A stretch of DNA of 64,000 nt, taken from Chryseobacterium defluvii. Its GTDB lineage: Bacteria > Bacteroidota > Bacteroidia > Flavobacteriales > Weeksellaceae. The notes beneath the pieces were generated by a model. That model searched no databases. It had not been told where the DNA came from and was given only the letters and a program-made list of their open reading frames with translations. The stretch lies in NCBI RefSeq assembly GCF_003634775.1, contig NZ_RBXB01000003.1:310001-374000 (forward strand), given 5' to 3'. Both the position numbers and the translations under genes were made by a program. Every line of letters starts with the position of its first letter. Within the stretch, counting starts at the first letter, position 1. Below, piece after piece: positions 50,285 to 57,020 of the stretch.

Positions 50285-52333
50285 ATGAAAGCTCCACAAG
50301 CACAAAAAATAGAAAAAATACTAGAAATACACGGAGATAAAAGAATTGACAATTATTTTTGGCTCAACGAGAGAGAGAATCCGGAGGTTATCAAATATCT
50401 TGAAGAGGAAAATTCCTATGCTGAATTTATCATGAAAGATACGGAAAAGCTTCAGGAAGACCTTTTTGAGGAAATGAAAGCCCGTTATAAAAAAGATGAC
50501 GAATCTCTCCCTTACTTTTTTAATGGGTATTGGTATATTGTCCGTTATGAGGAAGGAAAAGAATATCCTATTTTTTGCAGAAAACATCAAAGCTTAGACC
50601 ATAAAGAGGAGATCATTATTGATGTCAACATTCTAGCGGAAGGAGAAAGCTATTTTGAAGTGGGAAGTGTAGCTGTTTCTCCGAATAATAAATTGGTTTC
50701 TTTTTCAACCGATAATGTAAGCCGACGAATTTATACGATCAATTTTAAAAATTTAGAAACCGGAGAAATCCTTGTAGACACTATTCCTAATACAACAGGA
50801 AAAGCGGTTTGGGCCAATGACAACGAACACGTTTTCTATATCCGGAAAGATAAGAACCTTCGTGCATTCCAGGTGTACAGACACAAAATCGGAACCGATT
50901 CTTCTGAAGATATTTTGATTTTCCACGAAGAAGATGACACCTTTGACGTTAATGTATTCAAAACAAAATCATTACAGTATATTTTTATTGCAAGTTCCAG
51001 CACCATTTCGGATGAACATCGTTTTATCCCTTCTGATAACGTTTTTGCAGATTGGACAATTATTCAGCCAAGAATAGATGATCTGGAATATTCCGTAGAG
51101 CATTATGAAGATGAATTCTATATCATTACCAACGCTGATAATGCCATCAATTTTAAGATTGTAAAAACCAAAATCAACAATTGCGGAATGGAAAACTGGA
51201 CCGATGTGATTCCTCATCGCAAAGAAGTTTTACTGGAAGGTTTTGAGATCTTTAAAGATTACCTGGTCCTGGAAGAAAGAGAAAAAGGATTGCTGCAGAT
51301 CAAGATTATTGATGAAAAAAACCAGGAATCCTATTATTTACCTTTTTCAGACCCTACTTATACGGCTTATATCGGGATCAACTTAGAATTCGATACTGAA
51401 ATTTTACGTTACGGATATACTTCATTGACTCAGCCGAGTTCTACCTATGAGTATAATATGAAGGATAAGACCACGCAGCTTCTGAAGCAACAGGAGGTTT
51501 TAGGCGGAAAATTTTTTCCGGAGAATTATATTTCGGAAAGAATCTGGGCAGATTCCAGGGACGGAAAAACCAAAATCCCTATTTCTCTGGTTTATCATAA
51601 AGATACAAAAAAAACTGCTGATACTCCATTACTTTTATATGGATATGGAAGCTACGGACATACAGTTGATGCAAGTTTCTCTAATGTAAGGCTCTCTATT
51701 TTAGACCGTGGCTTCATTTACGCAATTGCCCACATCCGCGGTGGAGAATATTTAGGAAGAGAATGGTATGAAGACGGAAAAATGTTATTTAAGAAGAATA
51801 CGTTCTTTGATTTCATTGATGCAGGTAAGCATTTAATCAAAGAAAATTATACCTCATCCGAACATCTGTATGCAATGGGTGGAAGTGCAGGAGGATTATT
51901 GATGGGAGCCATTGTAAACTATGAACCTGCCCTATTCCATGGAATTGTTGCACAGGTGCCTTTTGTGGATGTAGTTACGACCATGCTTGATGAAACCATC
52001 CCACTAACTACCGGGGAATATGATGAATGGGGAAATCCTAACAACAAGGAATATTATGATTATATAAAGTCCTATTCTCCTTATGATAATGTGGAAGTGA
52101 AAGATTATCCTCACATGTTGATCACAACGGGATTGCATGATTCTCAGGTTCAATACTGGGAGCCGGCAAAATGGACGGCAAAACTAAGGGAAATGAAAAC
52201 AGATGATAATCTGCTTATCTTTAAAACCGATATGAGTGCAGGGCACGGAGGAGCCAGTGGAAGATTTGAGTCTTTAAAAGAAGATGCATTAGAATATGCG
52301 TTTTTATTAAAATTAGAAAATAAAGAAGAATGA
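50285..52333 (+). CDS. ptrB: oligopeptidase B / prolyl oligopeptidase family (S9A)
   Basis: A 682-residue serine peptidase. The N-terminal helix region (HGDKRIDNYFWLNERENPEV) and a seven-bladed propeller (about 70-410) precede the alpha/beta hydrolase domain. The catalytic Ser534 is in GGSAGGLL, Asp in GLHDSQVQYWEP and His in AGHGGASGRFE. The opening and the ITTGLHDSQVQYWEPAKW stretch favour oligopeptidase B, which cuts short peptides after Lys/Arg. No signal peptide is visible, so it is cytoplasmic. Its stop overlaps the ATG of the next gene (ATGA). Confidence 0.92.
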   Translation: MKAPQAQKIEKILEIHGDKRIDNYFWLNERENPEVIKYLEEENSYAEFIMKDTEKLQEDLFEEMKARYKKDDESLPYFFNGYWYIVRYEEGKEYPIFCRKHQSLDHKEEIIIDVNILAEGESYFEVGSVAVSPNNKLVSFSTDNVSRRIYTINFKNLETGEILVDTIPNTTGKAVWANDNEHVFYIRKDKNLRAFQVYRHKIGTDSSEDILIFHEEDDTFDVNVFKTKSLQYIFIASSSTISDEHRFIPSDNVFADWTIIQPRIDDLEYSVEHYEDEFYIITNADNAINFKIVKTKINNCGMENWTDVIPHRKEVLLEGFEIFKDYLVLEEREKGLLQIKIIDEKNQESYYLPFSDPTYTAYIGINLEFDTEILRYGYTSLTQPSSTYEYNMKDKTTQLLKQQEVLGGKFFPENYISERIWADSRDGKTKIPISLVYHKDTKKTADTPLLLYGYGSYGHTVDASFSNVRLSILDRGFIYAIAHIRGGEYLGREWYEDGKMLFKKNTFFDFIDAGKHLIKENYTSSEHLYAMGGSAGGLLMGAIVNYEPALFHGIVAQVPFVDVVTTMLDETIPLTTGEYDEWGNPNNKEYYDYIKSYSPYDNVEVKDYPHMLITTGLHDSQVQYWEPAKWTAKLREMKTDDNLLIFKTDMSAGHGGASGRFESLKEDALEYAFLLKLENKEE

Positions 52334-52671
52334 TTAACGAAGCAGAATACTGGAAAAAAATAGAACAGTTTTTTGAAGACAATTTCCAAACTGAAAAGAA
52401 TCCTCCTGTTGAAACCTTATTATTTCTTATAGGATTACAGGAATTGGGAAGCGGACAACAAAAATATACGAAAGACGACAAGGTAAATCTGATTCATATT
52501 GCAGTGTGCAGATTGTTGGAGCCTTTTGGGTATTATAAGTTCACTCATTATGAAGATGGATGGCCACAGTTCGAAAAGCTGGAAGAATTACCTGAATTAA
52601 AACCTAACGAACAGTCTTTACTGATGAAAAAAGCCATCATTCAGTATTTTCAGGACGAAGAGTTGATTTAA
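52330..52671 (+). CDS. conserved small protein coupled to oligopeptidase B, unknown function
   Basis: A 113-residue soluble, acidic, mostly helical protein. Stretches such as TLLFLIGLQELGSG, IHIAVCRLLEPFGYY and ELPELKPNEQSLLMKKAI look conserved in flavobacterial hypothetical proteins (from memory). The ATG overlaps the ptrB stop as ATGA, so translation is coupled. No domain is recognised. Confidence 0.75.
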   Translation: MINEAEYWKKIEQFFEDNFQTEKNPPVETLLFLIGLQELGSGQQKYTKDDKVNLIHIAVCRLLEPFGYYKFTHYEDGWPQFEKLEELPELKPNEQSLLMKKAIIQYFQDEELI

Positions 52672-52774
52672 TCAATTTGGAAATTTGGTAATGTGGTAAT
52701 TTGAAAATATTTTTTTCTGTTACCACATTATTTTTTGTTTGAACTAAACTTTGAATTTTGTTTAAATAAAAAAT

Positions 52775-52794
52775 GAACGGGCTAAAGCCCGTTC
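52775..52794. repeat. REP-like palindromic hairpin
   Basis: GAACGGGCT-AA-AGCCCGTTC, a 9-base stem with a two-base loop, 100 bases after the coupled small gene and 50 bases before a convergent gene. It shares the GGGCT/AGCCC core and layout with the hairpin at 26198-26223 and may be an interspersed repeat. Confidence 0.6.
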
Positions 52795-52844
52795 CTATAA
52801 CATTGATAAGCAAATTTTGATATGTGAGTTTTCAAGTCATTATA

Positions 52845-53333
52845 TTATCCTTTCAGAATTTCTTCCAATTGGTTCAATCCCATTTTAAAGCCTTCTTCAA
52901 AACCCATTTCAATCAATTGCTTCATCGCCTCTGAAGACTCAAAATGAATATTCACCGTCACTTTGGTTCCTTCGTCTACCCCTGTGAAACCCAGTAGCCA
53001 TTTTGCTTCAGGAAAACTTTCATTGACATTTCCATTTTCATCACAGAAAACATCAATACCATCGAAACTTCTGTGTTCCATAATTTTCCCATATTTTACT
53101 TTAGCATAATGCTTTTCACCTTCCGGGCCTACCATGGCGTAGAACCACTCTCCTTCTTCTTTGAAATCCTGATTTACGGTTTCACATTTCCAAGGCTTTG
53201 GAGCCCACCATTGATCCAATAATTCGGATTTGGTAAAATAATCCCACACTTTTGACACTTCGGCGTCATACACTTTCATGACATACACACTGTTTGAGTC
53301 AAAATCTTTGTTGAAAACAATATTAGATTCCAT
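52845..53333 (-). CDS. SRPBCC/AHSA1-domain protein
   Basis: A 162-residue START-like (SRPBCC) domain protein of the AHSA1 type: VMKVYDAEVSKVWDYFTKSELLDQWWAPKPW is the classic opening, and GTKVTVNIHFES... the closing strands and helix. Such proteins bind hydrophobic ligands in a helix-grip pocket; the ligand is unknown. It has its own -7 element and is apparently monocistronic. Confidence 0.85.
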   Translation of the reverse strand: MESNIVFNKDFDSNSVYVMKVYDAEVSKVWDYFTKSELLDQWWAPKPWKCETVNQDFKEEGEWFYAMVGPEGEKHYAKVKYGKIMEHRSFDGIDVFCDENGNVNESFPEAKWLLGFTGVDEGTKVTVNIHFESSEAMKQLIEMGFEEGFKMGLNQLEEILKG

Positions 53334-53349
53334 AAATAAATATTTTTAT

Positions 53350-53357
53350 CAAACTTA
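53350..53357 (-). promoter_or_regulatory. -7 promoter element (TAAGTTTG, minus strand)
   Basis: Exact TAnnTTTG match 16 bases before the SRPBCC gene ATG. The remainder of the divergent 201-base gap is AT-rich. Confidence 0.5.
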
Positions 53358-53534
53358 CTTCTTTATTTGTAAGGAGCTCTTTTCATATGACAAGTATTTA
53401 AATACTTATAAATAAATGTTAAAAAACTTCTTTTTAAGAAAAATTATACAATTTTTTGGCTCGTTTTTTGTTTATCAAGTCTTAAAATATTTAATTTTAA
53501 CATTCACAATTCTAAAATAAACTAAAAATAAGTA

Positions 53535-55082
53535 ATGAATAATAAATTCATCCCAATAATCTCGGTGTTTATGACAATCTCCCTGATTGTTTTTGTCACG
53601 CTCCAGTTTTATTGGCTGAAAGGTTATTATGGTGCGCTGGAGCAGGATTTTTCCAACAAAGTATATTCTGCCCTTGAAAATACGACGAAAAATATCTCTG
53701 AAATTGAAGTTGAAAAATATATGAATGACGATTTCAAAAATTTCAGAAATAATATTACTGCCAATAATGATCAACCTTCTTTAACTACCATTCAGCAGGT
53801 ACAAGATTCCGGTACCCAGAGACAGATTATTTACTCTAAAAATATCATCGAAAAAACACAGCTTCCTATTTCTCAAAAAGGAGATTCTATAAAGCTGACA
53901 ACGTTATATACCGATGATGCCTCTTATAAAATCAAAAGGGATACAACCCAACCGGAACAGCTTACAGCAGAGATCAATCAGGACATAGAAAACGGTGATT
54001 ATACGATAAAAGAATTTGCCAAAATTTATGGAAACAATCTTCCGATTACGAAAAGAGTCGATAGCAGGATTCTGGACTCAATCCTCACCAAGGAACTGAA
54101 AATCAGAGGAATTAACGCAAAATTTGGTTTCGGTGTTACCGACAAAAATAACAAAGTGACGAGTGTCGCCAACAAGGTTTATAAAGAAAAAAAGGACAGT
54201 GACAGCTATACTTATCCTCTTTTTACAGACAAAAAAGACCGTACATTATATAGCCTGGCTTTGGTTTTCCCAAAAAAGGAATATTCTTTGGCGATGAACA
54301 ACTGGCCGATGCTGTTGGGAACTTTCCTTTCCCTTCTCACTATTTTAGGGATCTACATTATTTCTATCAACTATATGATGAAGCAGAAAAAACTGGCAGA
54401 AATAAAGACGGACTTCATCAATAATATGTCACATGAGTTTAAAACTCCGCTGGCAACCATTTCTGTGGCAACGGATTCTTTAGCTAATGATAAAATTGCG
54501 ACGAACCCTGAAAAGGTACGGTATTATTCCAATCTCATCAAGCAGGAGAACTTAAGGATGAAAAAACAGGTAGAAAATGTTTTGAACATGTCCAAGCTTG
54601 AAAGAAATGAGGTGAAGCTGTTTTTAAAGGAAACCAACGTAAGGGAATTGATTAAAAAGACTACAGAATCCTTCAATCTGATCGTTGAACAGAGAAACGG
54701 ATCGCTTACCCAGGAGTTTACGGCAGACAAGTATACCTTCAAAATAGATGAGTTTCACATTTCGAATATGCTGGTCAACTTATTGGATAATGCCAACAAA
54801 TATTCTCCTGAAGCTCCTGAGATTCATGTTAAAACAAGAAATGAAGGAAGCTGGTATGTGATTGAGATTTCCGATAAAGGAATGGGAATGGATACCCAGA
54901 ACAAGACCAAAATCTTTGAGAAATTCTTTAGGGAGGAAACCGGAAATATCCATAATGTAAAAGGGCAAGGCTTAGGATTGTCTTATGTAAAGAAAATAGT
55001 AGAGCTGCATAAAGGTCAGATTATTGTAGACTCCCATAAAGGAAAAGGGAGCACATTTATCATTAAACTGCCGATGCATTAA
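53535..55082 (+). CDS. sensor histidine kinase (RprX-like)
   Basis: A 515-residue membrane sensor kinase. TM1 is at about 7-28 and TM2 near 257-280, with a periplasmic sensor region of about 225 residues between. The HisKA H-box is NNMSHEFKTPLATI. The ATPase has N-box LVNLLDNANKYSPEAP, G1 ISDKGMGMD, F-box FEKFFR and G2 GQGLGLSYVKKIV. The membrane-sensor layout and response-regulator partner resemble Bacteroides RprX-RprY. The stimulus is unknown. The response regulator follows after 82 bases; a metal-handling-like locus lies just downstream. Confidence 0.93.
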   Translation: MNNKFIPIISVFMTISLIVFVTLQFYWLKGYYGALEQDFSNKVYSALENTTKNISEIEVEKYMNDDFKNFRNNITANNDQPSLTTIQQVQDSGTQRQIIYSKNIIEKTQLPISQKGDSIKLTTLYTDDASYKIKRDTTQPEQLTAEINQDIENGDYTIKEFAKIYGNNLPITKRVDSRILDSILTKELKIRGINAKFGFGVTDKNNKVTSVANKVYKEKKDSDSYTYPLFTDKKDRTLYSLALVFPKKEYSLAMNNWPMLLGTFLSLLTILGIYIISINYMMKQKKLAEIKTDFINNMSHEFKTPLATISVATDSLANDKIATNPEKVRYYSNLIKQENLRMKKQVENVLNMSKLERNEVKLFLKETNVRELIKKTTESFNLIVEQRNGSLTQEFTADKYTFKIDEFHISNMLVNLLDNANKYSPEAPEIHVKTRNEGSWYVIEISDKGMGMDTQNKTKIFEKFFREETGNIHNVKGQGLGLSYVKKIVELHKGQIIVDSHKGKGSTFIIKLPMH

Positions 55083-55164
55083 ATAGTAAAAACCAAATAA
55101 AAGTATAAGGAGAACAGAGTGAAAACGTTCATTCTTAATTATTAATTTTTTAATTATTGAAATT

Positions 55165-55851
55165 ATGAGCAACAGAATATTATTAGTAGAAGACGACCAG
55201 AGTTTTGGAGCTGTATTGAAAGATTATTTAACGATAAATAATTTTGATGTTACCCTTGCCACAGATGGAGAGCAGGGATTGAAAGAATTCACGGAAAATG
55301 AATTCGACATTTGCATTTTCGATGTAATGATGCCTAAAAAAGATGGATTTTCATTGGCGGAAGATGTAAAAAAGATTGATAAAAACACGCCGATTATTTT
55401 CCTGACGGCAAGAAATATGAGGGAAGATATCTTAAAAGGATATCAGCTGGGAGCAGATGATTATATTACAAAACCTTTTGATACTGAGCTGCTTCTCTAT
55501 AAGATCAAGGCAATCCTGCAAAGAAGCTCTACGCTGGAAAATGAAGAACAGGAACAGTTTAAGATCAGCAATATCTTTTTTGATTCTATGCTAAGACAAT
55601 TAAGAGTAGGTGATAAAGAATATAAGCTTTCGCCTAAAGAAAATGAATTGTTGAAGCTACTTTGCATTCATAGAAATGATTTCATGCCGAGAGATTTAGC
55701 ATTAAGAAAAATCTGGAAAAAAGAGAACTATTTTACGGCAAGAAGTATGGATGTGTATATTGCCAAGCTCCGTAAATTACTGAAAGATGATGAAGGGCTG
55801 GAAATCATCAATGTTCATGGGGAAGGTTTCAGGCTTTTAGTTAAGAATTAA
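55165..55851 (+). CDS. OmpR-family response regulator (RprY-like)
   Basis: A 228-residue regulator. The receiver domain (1-120) has the acidic pocket LLVEDDQ, phospho-acceptor Asp in CIFDVMMPKKDGF, Thr in IIFLTAR and Lys in YITKPFD. The C-terminal winged helix (KLSPKENELLKLLC, MDVYIAKLRKLLKDD, NVHGEGFRLL) binds DNA. It is paired with the histidine kinase immediately upstream. A terminator follows. Confidence 0.95.
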   Translation: MSNRILLVEDDQSFGAVLKDYLTINNFDVTLATDGEQGLKEFTENEFDICIFDVMMPKKDGFSLAEDVKKIDKNTPIIFLTARNMREDILKGYQLGADDYITKPFDTELLLYKIKAILQRSSTLENEEQEQFKISNIFFDSMLRQLRVGDKEYKLSPKENELLKLLCIHRNDFMPRDLALRKIWKKENYFTARSMDVYIAKLRKLLKDDEGLEIINVHGEGFRLLVKN

Positions 55852-55876
55852 TCCGGAAAAAAGATTATAAATATCA

Positions 55877-55913
55877 AATTAGCAAAACAATTAAAAATGT
55901 TTTGCTAATTTTG
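55877..55913 (+). terminator. Terminator of the two-component operon, overlapping the next promoter
   Basis: A 13-base stem AAATTAGCAAAAC / GTTTTGCTAATTT. Its 3' arm and T-tract contain TAATTTTG (55906-55913), an exact -7 element for the lipoprotein at 55930. Confidence 0.75.
55906..55913 (+). promoter_or_regulatory. -7 promoter element (TAATTTTG) embedded in a terminator
   Basis: Exact TAnnTTTG match 16 bases before the ATG at 55930. It lies in the descending arm of the upstream terminator hairpin. Confidence 0.5.
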
Positions 55914-55929
55914 TTTCATACGACTGGAT

Positions 55930-56574
55930 ATGAAAAATACATTTTTAGGCCTTGTGGCCATTTCCATACTTACCGTTTCTTGTAAAAAAGATGAAAGAGC
56001 AACTTATTTGAAAGAAGAAGCAGGAGCTCAGGCATCTAATATAGCGGTAAATAATAATACTCCCCAAGCCTCTCTCTTGAATCAGGCAGGAATTCAGCCG
56101 GCTCAAAATGCAGCCCCCGTAGCAGCACAAGCTACAGCTCCGGGAATGAACCCTCCCCACGGGCAGCCGGGACACCGATGTGACATTCCCGTAGGACAGC
56201 CTTTAAGCGGCAAACCTGCCCAGGCCGGCGCAACTCAAAACGTTACGGTAGGAAATAATCAAACGATTCAAATAGATCCTAATGCGTTAAAGCCCGGAAA
56301 GTTTACGGTTGACAATACAACAGGAAAACCTGTGAAAACAGCTCCCGGAATGAATCCTCCACATGGCGAACCAGGGCACAGATGCGATATTCCCGTAGGA
56401 CAGCCGCTGAACAGTAAACCGGCTCCTGCTCCACAGCCGGCTCAAACTATTGCTCAAAATACTCCGGCTCCCGTGCAGCAACCGGCGCCAACCGGAGAAA
56501 AACCGAAGGTGAATCCAGCACATGGAGAGCCATGGCATAATTGTGCCGTGAAAGTAGGAGATCCTTTGCCATAA
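55930..56574 (+). CDS. lipoprotein with three His/Cys 'PHGxPGHRC' repeats
   Basis: A 214-residue lipoprotein; the signal peptide ends ILTVSC with Cys18. Most of the chain is a Pro/Ala/Gln/Asn-rich, probably unfolded linker. It displays three copies of a ~22-residue motif: residues 70-92 (APGMNPPHGQPGHRCDIPVG), 138-160 (nearly identical) and 192-213 (degenerate, HGEPWHNCAVKVG). Each holds His-Gly-x-Pro-x-His-x-Cys, a possible metal or haem site. Proteins with this motif occur in other Bacteroidota (from memory), uncharacterised. It lies upstream of Cys-rich and HMA-containing genes, which suggests a metal-binding role at the envelope (inference). Confidence 0.8.
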   Translation: MKNTFLGLVAISILTVSCKKDERATYLKEEAGAQASNIAVNNNTPQASLLNQAGIQPAQNAAPVAAQATAPGMNPPHGQPGHRCDIPVGQPLSGKPAQAGATQNVTVGNNQTIQIDPNALKPGKFTVDNTTGKPVKTAPGMNPPHGEPGHRCDIPVGQPLNSKPAPAPQPAQTIAQNTPAPVQQPAPTGEKPKVNPAHGEPWHNCAVKVGDPLP

Positions 56575-56580
56575 TTTTTG

Positions 56581-56588
56581 TAATTTTG
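56581..56588 (+). promoter_or_regulatory. -7 promoter element (TAATTTTG), near-leaderless
   Basis: Exact TAnnTTTG match ending 4 bases before the ATG at 56593, so the Cys-rich gene can be transcribed independently. Confidence 0.6.
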
Positions 56589-56592
56589 CCTT

Positions 56593-56955
56593 ATGAAGTT
56601 ATTGCAGATTCTGACAATTATTTTCTGTTTGGGAATTTTTCTGGTTCCTAAGGATAACTTCTATAATCTATCTGCGAAAGAAACCTGCTGCAAAGCTGAT
56701 TCTAAAATGGATGATGGCTGTTGCAAAAATCACCAGTCCTCTTCCAAGCAACATCAGGAAAAAACAAAATCATGTCATGATGATTGCTGTTCCTCCTGTA
56801 TTGCCTGTTATACTTTTATAGAAACTCCCTTTTCCAAAAGCCTGAATCTGGAGTTATCTTATTATAAAGCCAATAAAAGCTTACAATTTCAGTATGCTGA
56901 CCCTTATATTTCAGATCGTTTAAAAGAAATCTGGCAACCGCCAAAAATAGCTTAA
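56593..56955 (+). CDS. small exported Cys/His-rich protein, probable metal binder
   Basis: A 120-residue protein with an N-terminal hydrophobic segment (MKLLQILTIIFCLGIFLVP), then a cluster of nine cysteines: Cys32-33, 43-44, 61, 65-66, 69 and 72 (ETCCKAD, DGCCKNH, SCHDDCCSSCIAC), interspersed with His and Lys. The C-terminal 45 residues lack cysteine (IETPFSKSLNLELSYY..., ISDRLKEIWQPPKIA). The pattern resembles small proteins encoded next to copper or mercury TonB receptors in flavobacteria. The function as a metal chelator or sensor is inferred. The gap to the HMA-receptor is 65 bases with only a weak hairpin. Confidence 0.7.
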   Translation: MKLLQILTIIFCLGIFLVPKDNFYNLSAKETCCKADSKMDDGCCKNHQSSSKQHQEKTKSCHDDCCSSCIACYTFIETPFSKSLNLELSYYKANKSLQFQYADPYISDRLKEIWQPPKIA

Positions 56956-57020
56956 TTAAACACATCCGTGTTCATTTTCAATAGTGAACGTTTTTTAATT
57001 AATCTAAATTTTTAAACAAA

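Noticed and set aside
53392..53407. 16-base palindrome AAGTATTTAAATACTT upstream of the histidine kinase
   Set aside because: Very AT-rich and built of simple steps, so it could arise by chance; no second copy near the operon.
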